Positions 34,820 through 44,501 are shown, numbered from the stretch's first letter. The stretch: 64,000 nt of DNA from Pantoea rwandensis (GCF_002095475.1 NZ_MLFR01000029.1:1-64000), one strand, 5' to 3'. The notes: generated by a model from the letters alone, not told the origin. Made by a program: numbers and translations.

Positions 34820-37077
34820 TGCAGATGTAAGCCGTACAGTGCGGGCAGCGCGCCCGCACTGGCCAGCAGCTCTAAACGAATCTGTCGGAAACTCCCCCCC
34901 TGCGGTATAGCGTGATGGCAGAGCGAGTGATGGTTATCTTCAACTTCAACCAGTAAATCTTCATCCAGCCACAGGCGATAATGCGTGGTGCAATGCGGCG
35001 TGACCGCTTGTGCATGCCCCATTTGCACGGTCTCCATCGCATGGTCGAAGTCATTATCGAACAACAGCGTGATGTGGCGGGCGTGCTGTACCTCATCCCA
35101 TCGCCAGATAACGGTGGGCTGCGCATCTTCCGGCGCGGGTACCCAGCAGTTGGTGTGCTGTTCCGGCCGCAGTTTGCCGTTAAGCAGATAGTCGCTATGC
35201 CAGAGCTTCAGCGGCGCTTCGAGTGCGAAGGCCAGCAGAATCTGATGCGGCGCGCGGCGCGGCAACCAGAAATCAAATTCATCCACACCGTAATCGCCAT
35301 CGTTCATCTGGCGGGTACGTTTGGCGACGCGTGGGTTGAGGCTGTTAAACACCATCATGATCCCTGGCAAACGCTGCTGAGTGAGGGCCACTTCAATCGC
35401 TGGATTCTCCTCAAAGGCGATAAACAGATAGCGATCGCAATCAGCCTGGTAATCAAAACTCAGACGATAACTGTCCTGACCGTTCACCCTGATGCTCTGG
35501 CTGGCAAGCAGGCAGTCGCCGCAGGTGTTGGCAGGGTTGTCGCTGGTGAGCAACGCAACCTGCAATGTCTGCGTCTGTGCAGCACGCAGTTGTACCTGAA
35601 TGGCCGGTAGGCGCTCTCCTGCCTTCAGCGGCAACAGCAGGGCGCAGCGTGACTGCAAGGGTTGCCAGCCTGCATCGGCGGGCAGGGCATGAAGCTGCAA
35701 GGTACTGCTCACGGCCACCTGCGCATGGCTGACAGGATTCACCAACTGTTGACGTGGGATGTAGGCACCCTCACGCAGTAAGTGCTGCTGCAACTGTGTC
35801 ACGCTCTCAGGTTGTGCTAACTGCGTGGGAGTGATCTGTTGTTGATGGCAGATTGCCGCTGCGCGTCCCACCACCTCTCCCAATACGCCGCAGGTACACA
35901 TTACCCGCGCGCTACCAAAAGCAACGTGGGTTGCCGAGATCAAACGACCGGTGAGCAGCAGATTATCCAGTGACTGACTGTAAAGCGCGCGGAACGGAAT
36001 GGTGTAGGTGCCTTTACTGTGAAACTGACGGCAGCCATCGTGCTCACTGTAAACGCCATCTGCAGGATGCAGATCGATTGACCAGCCGCCGTAAGCCACC
36101 GCATCGTAATGATCGCGCTGTTCGATGATGTCCTGCTGGCAGAGCAGAGTGTCGCCAAGGAAGCGGCGGCTCTCGCGTTTACCGGGGATCAATCCCACCC
36201 ACTCTATGGTCAGCGTTTCAGCATCGGGGAATTCGCCGGAGTTTTTAATGTAATCCCACACCCCCCAGACGATTTTCCACAGCTCCCACTTGATGGTCTC
36301 ACTTTCATGCACCGTATCGAGTCGTCCTCCCCATTCCAGCCACCACAGATCGCAGCCGTTGAGATCGGAGGTCAAACGTTTATAACGCGGAATGGCGGTG
36401 ATCTCTTTGAGCGCGAAAGTGGGCGCAACAAAGCGCACTGGCTGCGAGGTCCGTTTGGTGTAGAAGTAAATCGAGTGGCCGAGTTTGTGGCCAAAATGTT
36501 CACCTGGCGCCATTTTCTCGCCGAACTCCTCAATCGATTCAGCCCCCACGCGGTGGGCCGCCCCGGCCAGATAACCCAGCACGCCATCGCCGCTGGCATC
36601 AATAAACTGGGTGGCCTGAACCTGATAGCGTGTCTGATTGATGGCGTTAAAGGCTTGAACCGCCTGCAGTCGGCGGCCAGATTTCTCAACGTCACTGACC
36701 ACAGTGTTGAGCAGCAGTGTGATGCCGCGCTGGGCCTGCACGAGATCCAGCAGCACCATATCGAACAGTACTGGATTGCCTTCTTTGTTGCGCCACAGGT
36801 TCTCCTCCATGATCTCGCCCATGATGCCGCCTTCACGCGCCCAGCGATTGTTATTTCCCATGTGCGAGGTCGCACCATTGGCCCACAAACGCACTTCGCT
36901 GGAGGCATTCCCTCCTAACACTGGGCGATCCTGAATCAGCACCACCTGAAGCCCATCACGTGCGGCAGCAAGTGCAGCGCACACGCCTGCTAAGCCACCA
37001 CCCGCGACCACTAAATCAGCGGTAAGTTGTTGCTGTGGAAAGTGACGCGCATTTTGCGAAGAGAAGGTCTGCATCAT
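34798..37077 (-). CDS. FAD-dependent oxidoreductase (FAD_oxidored family)
   Basis: The 759-residue protein begins with a dinucleotide-binding motif [20 protein letters not shown] (about 21-40), then [20 protein letters not shown], a second FAD contact block [16 protein letters not shown] and [20 protein letters not shown]. The C-terminal 300 residues look beta-rich and may be a jelly-roll or carbohydrate-like domain. No signal peptide is seen, so it should be cytoplasmic. Substrate is unknown; proteins of this family often sit in sugar-acid or polyol catabolic clusters. It shares a 56-base divergent promoter with an IclR regulator and probably works with the nearby MFS transporter. Confidence 0.85.
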   Translation of the reverse strand: MMQTFSSQNARHFPQQQLTADLVVAGGGLAGVCAALAAARDGLQVVLIQDRPVLGGNASSEVRLWANGATSHMGNNNRWAREGGIMGEIMEENLWRNKEGNPVLFDMVLLDLVQAQRGITLLLNTVVSDVEKSGRRLQAVQAFNAINQTRYQVQATQFIDASGDGVLGYLAGAAHRVGAESIEEFGEKMAPGEHFGHKLGHSIYFYTKRTSQPVRFVAPTFALKEITAIPRYKRLTSDLNGCDLWWLEWGGRLDTVHESETIKWELWKIVWGVWDYIKNSGEFPDAETLTIEWVGLIPGKRESRRFLGDTLLCQQDIIEQRDHYDAVAYGGWSIDLHPADGVYSEHDGCRQFHSKGTYTIPFRALYSQSLDNLLLTGRLISATHVAFGSARVMCTCGVLGEVVGRAAAICHQQQITPTQLAQPESVTQLQQHLLREGAYIPRQQLVNPVSHAQVAVSSTLQLHALPADAGWQPLQSRCALLLPLKAGERLPAIQVQLRAAQTQTLQVALLTSDNPANTCGDCLLASQSIRVNGQDSYRLSFDYQADCDRYLFIAFEENPAIEVALTQQRLPGIMMVFNSLNPRVAKRTRQMNDGDYGVDEFDFWLPRRAPHQILLAFALEAPLKLWHSDYLLNGKLRPEQHTNCWVPAPEDAQPTVIWRWDEVQHARHITLLFDNDFDHAMETVQMGHAQAVTPHCTTHYRLWLDEDLLVEVEDNHHSLCHHAIPQGGSFRQIRLELLASAGALPALYGLHLHQNDAMP

Positions 37078-37133
37078 TTGCTTCCTGTCATGCTACAGCT
37101 AAGATTGGTGTTTTGAGCGCCAAAGGGTGATCT

Positions 37134-37832
37134 ATGTCTTCTCAACCCAACCAAAGCCTGATTGATGGGATTCGCTGCTTGCAGTATCTGGTTTCCAGCG
37201 ATAAAGCCGTGGGCTGCCGTGAACTGGCGCGACAGATGGGCATGAATAGCACACGTGTTAACCGCCTGCTGATGACCATGGCGGCGATTGGCCTGACGGT
37301 TCAGGATGAGCATCGGCGTTATTTGCCCGGCCCCGGCATTCATGCGTTGGCGGCACAGGCGATTCGGGGCTCGTCGTTGTTTGCTCAGGCATTGCCACAG
37401 CTGGAAGCGCATGCCCCGCGTGATATCGTCGTGGCATTGGGTGTGCTGTGGGAAGATCAGGTGATCTATATCTGGCACTCCGAACCCGGCGAACGTACCA
37501 GCACCAGCCAGGCACTGGCAGGATTCCGCATGTTGCCTGCCTGGCAGTCGGTGATTGGCGTATCGCTGCTGGCGGCGGAGAGTGATGAGGTGCTGCGTCC
37601 GCGTTTCAGTGATGAACAGTGGGCCCAGATTGCACCGCTGCTGGCGCGTAAGCGTGACTCGAATCACCTGATCTGGCATCGCGATGACGGCGAAGTGAGC
37701 ATGGCACAGCCGATCAATAACAACCGCGCGGCGCTTGCCTTCGCCAAAATCTGGCAGACGGATGAGGCGCATTTGCAGCAGCGTTTGCAACAGCTGCAAG
37801 CGCTGGCGCAGGTGTTGATCAGCGCGCGCTGA
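37134..37832 (+). CDS. IclR-family transcriptional regulator
   Basis: The 232-residue protein has an N-terminal winged helix (DGIRCLQYLVSS, CRELARQMGMNSTRVNRLLMTM) and an IclR effector-binding C-terminal domain (about 85-225, with LEAHAPRDIVVALGVLWEDQVIYIWHSEPGER). IclR proteins bind small carboxylate or sugar-acid ligands and control adjacent catabolic genes. It is divergent from the oxidoreductase and its 3' end overlaps the convergent MFS gene by 14 bases, so it likely controls both. The effector is unknown. ATG at 37134 follows AAGGGTG. Confidence 0.9.
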   Translation: MSSQPNQSLIDGIRCLQYLVSSDKAVGCRELARQMGMNSTRVNRLLMTMAAIGLTVQDEHRRYLPGPGIHALAAQAIRGSSLFAQALPQLEAHAPRDIVVALGVLWEDQVIYIWHSEPGERTSTSQALAGFRMLPAWQSVIGVSLLAAESDEVLRPRFSDEQWAQIAPLLARKRDSNHLIWHRDDGEVSMAQPINNNRAALAFAKIWQTDEAHLQQRLQQLQALAQVLISAR

Positions 37833-39126
37833 CATGATCAATTTTCCCCACTACAAACAGATAGCTACAGATCCCTATCGCAGCCAGTACCGCAATAAAG
37901 CCAAGTGCTGGGGCGAAGTTGTCGCCATCGATCAAGGCACCAATCGCAATCGGCACCACGATGGAGGAGAGGGCGCCGGTGAAGTTGAACACGCCGCCCG
38001 CAAGGCCAATCAGATGACGGGGTGCCAGCGCGGTGACAAACACCCAGGTGATGGTTGCTAGCCCGTTGCCAAAGAACGCCAGCGACATAAACAGAATAAT
38101 CAGCGTGGAATCGTCAGTGTAATTAGCCCCGAGAATAAACAGGGTCAGGAACAGGCCGAGGATCACCGGTAATTTACGTGCGACGCTGGCAGACACGCCG
38201 CGCCGTATCATGCGATCCGATGCAAATCCCGCCAGTAGCACACCACAAAACGCGGCGAAGTAGGGCACCGAGGCCACATAGCCGCTTTTGATGAAATCCA
38301 TATGGCGATATTCCACCAGGTAAGTGGGAAACCAGGTGAGGAAAAACCAGAAGGTGGCGGAGATCGTGAACTGACCGATATAAATGCCGACCAGCTTGCG
38401 GCTGCGGAACATCTGCACCAGATCACACCAGCGGGCTTTGGGTTGTTGTGATTGTTGACGGCTCTCGAGCAACGCTCCGTTGCTGCGCAGGTATTTCAAC
38501 TCCGCATCTGATACGCCTTTGTGTTCATGTGGCTCGCGATACAGCAGAGTCCACACCAGCGCCCAAATCATGCCCGCCACGCCAGTAATGAGGAACAATC
38601 CTCGCCAGCCAAAGGCATCCTGCACGTGGAACAGCAGCGGCGTCATACAGGCGAGGCCAACGAACTGGGCGGAAGAGTAGATGCCAATCGCGCTGGCACG
38701 TTCCTGCTCGGGGAACCAGCTGGAGATGACACGATTGTTCGAAGGCATCACCGGGGCTTCAAAGGCACCGACGCCGAGCCGCAAGCCAAATAACGCGCCA
38801 AAGCTATTGGCCAGCGCATGCAGCGCGGTAATCAATGACCAGGCGAACAGCCCTACGCCATACACCAGGCGTGCACCGAGACGGTCAATCAAAAAACCGC
38901 CGGGAATCTGTAGCGCAGCGTAGATCCAGCCAAATGCGGAGAAGATCAACCCCATCTCCATTGGTGTGAAACGCAGTTCGCCGGCCATTTGCGTGGCGGC
39001 CACCGACAGATTCGTGCGATCCATGTAGTTGATGATGATGTTGATAAACACCAACCCGAGCATCAAGAATCGCGTGCGCCCAGCGCGGACGCCGACAACG
39101 GTTTGGCTAAGTGGCTGTTCTGTCAT
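37819..39126 (-). CDS. MFS transporter, anion:cation symporter type
   Basis: The 435-residue protein has 12 predicted membrane segments and the ACS-subfamily pattern: INIIINYMDRTNLSVAA in TM1, GWIYAALQIPGGFLIDRLGAR, RLGVGAFEAPVMPSNNRVIS and ASAIGIYSSAQFVGLA. This group carries organic acids such as glucarate, galactonate, hexuronates or tartrate. With the FAD oxidoreductase and IclR regulator it suggests uptake and oxidation of an acidic sugar, but the substrate cannot be read from sequence. An inverted repeat upstream (39153-39171) may be its operator. Confidence 0.9.
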   Translation of the reverse strand: MTEQPLSQTVVGVRAGRTRFLMLGLVFINIIINYMDRTNLSVAATQMAGELRFTPMEMGLIFSAFGWIYAALQIPGGFLIDRLGARLVYGVGLFAWSLITALHALANSFGALFGLRLGVGAFEAPVMPSNNRVISSWFPEQERASAIGIYSSAQFVGLACMTPLLFHVQDAFGWRGLFLITGVAGMIWALVWTLLYREPHEHKGVSDAELKYLRSNGALLESRQQSQQPKARWCDLVQMFRSRKLVGIYIGQFTISATFWFFLTWFPTYLVEYRHMDFIKSGYVASVPYFAAFCGVLLAGFASDRMIRRGVSASVARKLPVILGLFLTLFILGANYTDDSTLIILFMSLAFFGNGLATITWVFVTALAPRHLIGLAGGVFNFTGALSSIVVPIAIGALIDGDNFAPALGFIAVLAAIGICSYLFVVGKIDHVSAR

Positions 39127-39152
39127 GATACAACTCTCCCAGAGGCTAGAAT

Positions 39153-39171
39153 TGTTTCTTTAATAGAAACA
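39153..39171. promoter_or_regulatory. Inverted repeat upstream of the MFS gene, candidate IclR operator
   Basis: TGTTTC-N7-GAAACA forms a perfect 6-bp inverted repeat with a TTTAATA spacer, 27 bases upstream of the MFS start on the minus strand. Size and symmetry fit an IclR-type dimer site. No close copy is seen in the 56-base oxidoreductase/IclR gap, which weakens the case. Confidence 0.4.
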
Positions 39172-39345
39172 CTGATGCATTCATTCAGCGAATCTGTAAG
39201 CATAGTTTTGCGATCGCGGATACGTTAAAACAGTACCGGGTCCGAACTTTCTTGTGATTTCAAACTCAGACCATCACGCATAGTAATGTGTTTTAGGTTT
39301 AGCCATAGTGGCGACCTGCAAATTGAACCTTCAAGGAGGACTTTC

Positions 39346-40077
39346 GTGAAACTGAAAGCACTGGCGCTAGCCGCCGTAATGAGCACCGGCGCCCTGTCGG
39401 GTATGGCACAGGCGGGTGAAGTCCCGAATGGCCCACATGTGGTGACGTCAGGACAGGCAAGTGTTGATGCCCGTCCCGATATCGCGACGCTCTCTATCGT
39501 GGTGAATGTTTCGTCGAAAGACGCGGCAGATGCAAAAAAACAAGCTGACGATCGCGTGGCGCAATATTTCGATTTCCTGCAAAAAAACGGCATCGAGAAG
39601 AAAGATATTGATGCGGCCAACCTGAGCACCCAGCCGGAGTACGACTACACCAAAGAGGGCAAATCCGTGCTGAAGGGGTATCGTGCCGTGCGTCAGGTAC
39701 AGGTCACCCTGCGTCAGTTGGATAAACTCAACGAACTGCTGGATGGTGCATTGAAATCTGGTCTGAACGAGATCCGTTCAGTGGAGTTGGGCGTAGCCAA
39801 TGCAGATGCTTATAAAGATCAGGCGCGTAAAGCGGCCATTGCCAATGCGACTCAGCAGGCCAATGCCTTGGCAGAAGGCTTTAACGCGAAGTTAGGCTCT
39901 GTTTACAGCATCCGTTATCACGTTGCCAACTACCAGCCTATGCCAATGGCGCGCATGTACAAAGCGGCTGGCGCACCAGCGGATACCACCGCGCAGCAGA
40001 CTTATGAGCAGCAGAGCATTCACTTCGACGATCAGGTGGATGTGGTGTTCGATATTAAGCCAAACGCAGCGCAGTAA
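39346..40077 (+). CDS. yggE: Periplasmic SIMPL-domain protein YggE
   Basis: YggE is a periplasmic protein of the SIMPL/DUF541 family linked to oxidative-stress tolerance; its biochemical activity is not settled. The 243-residue protein starts at GTG 39346 behind a very strong AAGGAGGA, with signal peptide MKLKALALAAVMSTGALSGM and a likely cut after AQA. The SIMPL domain runs from VTSGQASVDARPDIATLSI to the end, with conserved YKDQARKAAIANATQQANAL. A longer frame from 39286 would destroy the signal peptide. Position near argP matches E. coli. Confidence 0.93.
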   Translation: MKLKALALAAVMSTGALSGMAQAGEVPNGPHVVTSGQASVDARPDIATLSIVVNVSSKDAADAKKQADDRVAQYFDFLQKNGIEKKDIDAANLSTQPEYDYTKEGKSVLKGYRAVRQVQVTLRQLDKLNELLDGALKSGLNEIRSVELGVANADAYKDQARKAAIANATQQANALAEGFNAKLGSVYSIRYHVANYQPMPMARMYKAAGAPADTTAQQTYEQQSIHFDDQVDVVFDIKPNAAQ

Positions 40078-40160
40078 TGCCTGGTTGCGCGTGAATGCGC
40101 GCACATCAAAGCAGATCGCCAATCATGGCGTAATGTTTGTCACTTAAGTGCATTTCGGTC

Positions 40161-40250
40161 GCATTAATGGCGACCCTACATTGTTGGGTGCGGTTAATGG
40201 CGACCCTACATTGTTGGGTGCGGTTAATGGCGACTCTACAAAGTTTGGTG
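40161..40250. repeat. 30-bp tandem repeat, three copies
   Basis: Units at 40161-40190, 40191-40220 and 40221-40250 share TTAATGGCGACCCTACA (third copy GACTCTACA) followed by a TTGTTGGGTG-like end. They lie between the convergent genes yggE and argP and contain the GGCGACCCTAC half of the GTAGGG-family palindrome. A full GTAGGGTGCGCATTCATGCG copy follows at 40258-40282. Confidence 0.88.
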
Positions 40251-40343
40251 CGGTTTTTGTAGGGTGCGCATTCATGCGTACCGGGTTAAATTCGCACTCA
40301 TTGGCTTGAGTGAACGGCATTACGCCAATCATGGCGACCTTTT

Positions 40344-41249
40344 TTATGCGGTGACATCATCCTGGCGCAACACGCGATGACCATGCGCAATCAACGCATC
40401 TGTCACGCTGCGCATCAAACGGCTTTCTGGTGCAAATCGGTGCCAGTACAGCATGCGACGCTGATACAAGCCCGGCGTCAGATCAACAATCTCACCTTGC
40501 GCCAGTTCACGCTCAATCTGCAGGTGCGGGATCATACAGCATACCGAACCCTGACGTGCCAGCTGCACGAAGGCTTCCGACGAGTTCACGATGTGGCACG
40601 GCACACTGCCCGGCGACAGGTCAAAGTTCTGCTGTAAAAACGCCTGATGCATATCATCAAGGTGGTCAAACGCCACCGCAGGCGCTTTCAGCAGTGCAGA
40701 GCGAGTGACGCCATTCGGGAAGAAACGGGCGGCAAAATCAGGCGAGGCGCAGAACAGGTAATCCAGCGCACCCAACTGATCCACCAGACAGCTCGGCAAG
40801 GGTTGCGGCTGGATACTGACGGCACCCACCACTTCACCACGACGCAGGCGTTCCTGAGTACGGGTTTCATCTTCTACCTGCAAGTTCAGACGCACCGGCG
40901 AATCTGCTAGCACATCCTTCAGCGCGGGCAGCAGCCAGGTTGCCAGACTATCGGCGTTGACCGCCAGCGAAAGCAACAGTGGTGTGCCACCGCTGTTGTC
41001 ATCACCCAGCCATTCCTCTTCCAGCAGCTCAACCTGATGCAACAGCGCCAGCAGTTTTTGTCCTTGCTCGGTCGGACGCGGCGGCACTGTGCGCACCAGC
41101 AGCGGCTGACCAAATAGATTTTCCAGCTGTTTAATGCGCTGTGACACCGCAGACTGCGTGATGCAGAGTTTTTGGGCGGCACGTTCAAAGCCGCGCTCGC
41201 GAATCACAGCATCCAGCGCCTGAAGCGTTCGATAATCCGGGCGTTTCAT
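40344..41249 (-). CDS. argP: LysR-type regulator ArgP (IciA)
   Basis: ArgP senses arginine and lysine and activates argO and other genes. The 301-residue protein has the LysR helix-turn-helix ([20 protein letters not shown] then [16 protein letters not shown]) and a type 2 periplasmic-binding-like effector domain (about 92-295). ATG at 41249 (MKRPDYRTL) matches the family; a 14-residue upstream extension has no ribosome site. It is divergent from rpiA, as in E. coli. Its target argO lies about 5.5 kb away, separated by the accessory trio and yggE. Confidence 0.95.
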   Translation of the reverse strand: MKRPDYRTLQALDAVIRERGFERAAQKLCITQSAVSQRIKQLENLFGQPLLVRTVPPRPTEQGQKLLALLHQVELLEEEWLGDDNSGGTPLLLSLAVNADSLATWLLPALKDVLADSPVRLNLQVEDETRTQERLRRGEVVGAVSIQPQPLPSCLVDQLGALDYLFCASPDFAARFFPNGVTRSALLKAPAVAFDHLDDMHQAFLQQNFDLSPGSVPCHIVNSSEAFVQLARQGSVCCMIPHLQIERELAQGEIVDLTPGLYQRRMLYWHRFAPESRLMRSVTDALIAHGHRVLRQDDVTA

Positions 41250-41430
41250 TGTTGTTCTCTCTCGTTCAGGATGGAAAGTACTATGCCACAAAATGGTAAT
41301 GGTGTGCTGCGATGGTTTTTTGCGGGCCAGATTCCAAAGGATTAAATCGTTGCTTCAACAGCCGCGCAATTTTACGACGCCTTGTTTTATACTACGCGCA
41401 CTTCGATGTCGCACAGGTTTTAAACATATC

Positions 41431-42090
41431 ATGACCCAGGATGAACTGAAAAAAGCAGTAGGTTGGGCAGCGTTGCAGTACGTTGAGCCAGGCACAATTG
41501 TGGGCGTTGGCACCGGTTCTACTGCGGCGCATTTTATTGATGCGCTTGGCACCATGAAGGATCAAATTGAAGGCGCGGTTTCCAGCTCCGTCGCCTCCAC
41601 AGAGAAACTGAAAGCCTTGGGCATTCATGTCTTTGATCTCAACGAAGTCGATGAGTTATCGGTTTATGTCGATGGCGCAGATGAAATCAATCCACATATG
41701 CAGATGATCAAGGGCGGCGGTGCAGCACTGACGCGTGAAAAGATTGTTGCTGCGGTGGCAAAGAAATTCGTCTGTATCGCTGATGCCTCAAAAGAGGTCG
41801 ATGTACTGGGCAATTTCCCGCTGCCGGTTGAGGTGATCCCGATGGCGCGTTCATTTGTGGCGCGTGAGTTGGTTAAGCTGGGCGGCTTGCCAGAGTATCG
41901 TCAGAATGTGGTCACTGATAACGGCAACATTATTCTCGACGTACATAATCTGCGAATCCTTGATCCGATTGCGTTGGAACAAACCATCAATGCGCTGCCG
42001 GGCGTGGTGACAGTGGGTCTGTTTGCCGCACGCGGAGCGGATGTTGCGTTGATTGGCACCGCCAATGGCGTAAAAACCATCACAAATTGA
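41431..42090 (+). CDS. rpiA: Ribose-5-phosphate isomerase A RpiA
   Basis: RpiA interconverts ribose-5-phosphate and ribulose-5-phosphate in the pentose phosphate pathway. The 219-residue protein equals the E. coli length and has [16 protein letters not shown], the active-site [21 protein letters not shown] and [15 protein letters not shown] at 41431 ([10 protein letters not shown]) is chosen over a longer frame from 41293, which would add 46 residues outside the family. A terminator hairpin follows. Confidence 0.97.
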   Translation: MTQDELKKAVGWAALQYVEPGTIVGVGTGSTAAHFIDALGTMKDQIEGAVSSSVASTEKLKALGIHVFDLNEVDELSVYVDGADEINPHMQMIKGGGAALTREKIVAAVAKKFVCIADASKEVDVLGNFPLPVEVIPMARSFVARELVKLGGLPEYRQNVVTDNGNIILDVHNLRILDPIALEQTINALPGVVTVGLFAARGADVALIGTANGVKTITN

Positions 42091-42095
42091 TCTAT

Positions 42096-42123
42096 CCGGC
42101 GCGATGTTTGCGCCGGTTATTTC
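42096..42123 (+). terminator. Rho-independent terminator of rpiA
   Basis: A 7-bp stem CCGGCGC / GCGCCGG with a 7-base loop is followed by TTATTT, six bases after the rpiA stop. Confidence 0.7.
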
Positions 42124-42369
42124 CATCTGCAAAACATCTTTTCTCGCCAGGGTGAAATTTGGTGACTTATGTCACAAAAGATTCATCAAGCGCGGGTTCG
42201 TACTTCGCGACACACGCATGTCACGATTTTGTACGGCATTGTGCTGCCTACGCGTGGGCGCATGCTGGCAGGCAGGCAATCGTTTGTATTGCCGCGCACG
42301 AAATTTTTGATATTTTGGCAGAAGGCTAGCTTATGGTAGTCCTCATTGAATTCAGAATAGGGTCGGGAA

Positions 42370-43608
42370 ATGGCAAAGGTATCACTGGAAAAAGACAAGA
42401 TTAAGTTCCTGCTGGTGGAAGGCGTTCACCAGAGTGCACTGGAAAATCTGCGTGCTGCGGGTTACACCAACATCGAATTCCATAAAGGGGCACTGGATGC
42501 GGAGTCGCTGAAGTCCTCCATTCGCGATGCGCACTTCATTGGTATCCGTTCCCGTACCCAACTGACCGAAGAGATTTTTGCGGCAGCTGAAAAGCTGGTG
42601 GCTGTGGGTTGCTTCTGTATCGGCACCAATCAGGTTGATTTGGGCGCAGCGGCTAAACGCGGCGTGCCAGTGTTTAACGCGCCATTCTCCAACACCCGTT
42701 CAGTCGCTGAGCTAGTGATTGGTGAAATGCTGCTGATGCTGCGTGGCATTCCTGAAGCTAACGCCAAAGCGCACCGCGGTATCTGGAATAAACTGGCTAC
42801 GGGTTCCTATGAAGCGCGTGGCAAGAAACTGGGTATCATTGGCTACGGTCATATTGGGATGCAGCTGGGCGTGCTGGCGGAAAGCCTGGGCATGCATGTG
42901 TTCTTCTACGATATCGAAACCAAATTGCCGTTGGGCAACGCGACCCAAGTGCGCTATCTGTCTGACTTGCTGAACATGAGCGATGTGGTCAGCCTGCATG
43001 TGCCAGAAAACCACACTACGCAGAACATGATTGGTACTGAAGAGCTGGCGCTGATGAAGCCGGGTTCACTGCTGATTAATGCTGCGCGCGGGACCGTGAT
43101 TGATATCCCAGCATTGTGCAATGCGCTGGCAAACAAACATCTGGCAGGCGCGGCGATCGACGTGTTCCCAGTGGAACCAGCAACCAACAGCGACCCGTTC
43201 AATTCACCGCTGTGTGAGTTCGACAACGTGATCCTGACGCCACACATTGGTGGTTCGACTCAGGAAGCGCAGGAGAACATCGGTACTGAAGTGGCAGGCA
43301 AGTTAGCGAAATACTCTGACAACGGTTCTACGCTGTCAGCGGTTAACTTCCCTGAGGTTTCCCTGCCGATGCATGCCGCCAGCGCCAGCCGCTTGCTGCA
43401 CATTCATGAGAACCGTCCAGGTGTGCTGACTGCTATCAACCAGATCTTTGCTGAGCAGGGCATCAACATTGCTGCCCAGTATCTGCAAACGACACCGGTT
43501 ATGGGTTACGTGGTTATTGATATTGATGCAGAAGAGGATGTAGCAGAAAAAGCGCTGCAGCTGATGAAAGCTATTCCGGGCACCATTCGCGCCCGTCTGC
43601 TGTACTGA
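42370..43608 (+). CDS. serA: D-3-phosphoglycerate dehydrogenase SerA
   Basis: SerA oxidises 3-phosphoglycerate to 3-phosphohydroxypyruvate, the first step of serine synthesis, and is inhibited by serine. The 412-residue protein has the substrate domain, the NAD-binding motif IGYGHIGMQLG, catalytic region ILTPHIGGSTQEAQENIG, and a C-terminal ACT domain (about 338-412, HENRPGVLTAINQIF) for serine binding. It matches the E. coli type. The 279-base leader probably carries Lrp-responsive promoter elements as in E. coli (inference). Serine made here feeds gcvTHP downstream via GlyA. Confidence 0.97.
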   Translation: MAKVSLEKDKIKFLLVEGVHQSALENLRAAGYTNIEFHKGALDAESLKSSIRDAHFIGIRSRTQLTEEIFAAAEKLVAVGCFCIGTNQVDLGAAAKRGVPVFNAPFSNTRSVAELVIGEMLLMLRGIPEANAKAHRGIWNKLATGSYEARGKKLGIIGYGHIGMQLGVLAESLGMHVFFYDIETKLPLGNATQVRYLSDLLNMSDVVSLHVPENHTTQNMIGTEELALMKPGSLLINAARGTVIDIPALCNALANKHLAGAAIDVFPVEPATNSDPFNSPLCEFDNVILTPHIGGSTQEAQENIGTEVAGKLAKYSDNGSTLSAVNFPEVSLPMHAASASRLLHIHENRPGVLTAINQIFAEQGINIAAQYLQTTPVMGYVVIDIDAEEDVAEKALQLMKAIPGTIRARLLY

Positions 43609-43618
43609 TATCACTCTT

Positions 43619-43640
43619 GCAGCGCACCTTGGTGCGCTGC
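43619..43640 (+). terminator. Hairpin after serA
   Basis: GCAGCGCACC / GGTGCGCTGC form a perfect 10-bp inverted repeat 10 bases after the serA stop. No T run follows, so Rho-independent activity is uncertain. Confidence 0.55.
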
Positions 43641-43657
43641 TGGTGCTCCAAACAAAC

Positions 43658-43680
43658 GTAGCGGCGAGATTTATCGCGCG
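43658..43680. repeat. Intergenic palindrome, GTAGCGGCG family
   Basis: GTAGCGGCGAGATTTATCGC plus GCG, with the same shape as the complement of 58993-59016 (GCGCGCGATAAATCGCGCC). A degenerate copy lies at 25197-25224. The family shares the GTAG start and ATTTAT loop with the GTAGGG palindromes. Confidence 0.6.
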
Positions 43681-43712
43681 TGCTGGAAGCTTTAGATGTG
43701 CTGAAAGATGCG

Positions 43713-43844
43713 CAATGAATTGCTCTGCTACGTATTGTCCTACTGCTGTGAATTGCGCTGCTACGCATTATCCCACTGCAATGAATTGGGCCGCTAAGCA
43801 TTGTCACACTGCAATAAATTGCTCTACTACGTATTGTCCCACTG
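43713..43844. repeat. 33-bp tandem repeat, four copies, entering the 3' end of fau
   Basis: Units at 43713-43745, 43746-43778, 43779-43811 and 43812-43844 each read like AATTGCTCTGCTACGTATTG with an ACTG end and differ at a few positions. The last unit encodes the final codons and TAG stop of fau on the minus strand. The array therefore looks like repeated duplication of the fau 3' end, each unit carrying a stop-like triplet. Confidence 0.9.
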
Positions 43845-44426
43845 CCACAATTTTGACGGCGTCAAAATAGCCGGCAACGGCACATCCCATGCAGCCACCG
43901 GCAGTGACTCCACGCGTTGGCAATCGTGCGCAATCCCCATGGGTAAAAATCCGTGCTGCTGCCAGTGTTGCAGTGTACGGTCGTAAAAACCTCCGCCCAT
44001 GCCCAAACGTTGACCTTGATGGTCAAACGCTACTAACGGCACTAGCATGACATCCAACTGATCGAGCGTTACCATCTGGGTGATATCCAGCGGCGGTTCA
44101 GGTATACGCAATTTATTTGGGCTTAGCGTCGTGTCTGGCGAATAGCGTAGAAACAGCAAATTGCCGGGTGAAAAAGGGTGTAACACCGGCAGGTAAACCT
44201 GCTTTTTTTGCTGCCACAGTTTGGCTATCAGTGGGCGAGTATTGATTTCACCATCGACAGATAAGAACAGGGCGATGTGTTGCGCATTGGCAATTGGCGC
44301 AAAATTGATAGCATGCTCGGCCAACAGATCGGCTGCCTGTTCCTGTTGTTCAGACGTAAGGTTGCGGCGCAGATGGCGCACATGCTGGCGAATGTCTTGG
44401 CGGTCGAGAAGAGAGGGTGCTGACAT
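43827..44426 (-). CDS. fau: 5-formyltetrahydrofolate cyclo-ligase Fau (YgfA)
   Basis: This enzyme converts 5-formyl-THF to 5,10-methenyl-THF with ATP, returning a dead-end folate made as a by-product of glycine cleavage and serine hydroxymethyltransferase. The 199-residue protein has RHLRRNLTSEQQEQAA near the start, KQVYLPVL, the GMGGGFYDRTL nucleotide loop and a final TPSKLWQW. The last residues and stop are encoded by a 33-bp repeat unit. It lies downstream of 6S RNA on the same strand; in E. coli ssrS and fau are cotranscribed. Confidence 0.95.
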   Translation of the reverse strand: MSAPSLLDRQDIRQHVRHLRRNLTSEQQEQAADLLAEHAINFAPIANAQHIALFLSVDGEINTRPLIAKLWQQKKQVYLPVLHPFSPGNLLFLRYSPDTTLSPNKLRIPEPPLDITQMVTLDQLDVMLVPLVAFDHQGQRLGMGGGFYDRTLQHWQQHGFLPMGIAHDCQRVESLPVAAWDVPLPAILTPSKLWQWDNT

Positions 44427-44501
44427 GATGTCCCCGGCAGAGCGAGCTGTTGCCAGCCACTATATCATGCGAAACGGGGGTGTCGCGCCATACTTCAGGT
44501 T

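Noticed and set aside
36109-36918. Plus-strand 269-codon ORF
   Set aside because: It is the antisense shadow of the FAD oxidoreductase, a common effect in GC-rich codons.
43609-43826. SibC-type antisense RNA and Ibs peptide between serA and fau, as in E. coli
   Set aside because: The space is filled by a hairpin, a palindrome and the 33-bp array; no Ibs-like ORF is visible.
43713-43844. Possible CRISPR array
   Set aside because: The units are directly adjacent without spacers and overlap the fau stop, so it is an ordinary tandem repeat. No cas genes are present.
43643-43870. Plus-strand 75-codon ORF with an 11-residue Cys-rich repeat
   Set aside because: The repeat is simply the translation of the 33-bp DNA array; it runs into fau on the other strand and has no ribosome site.
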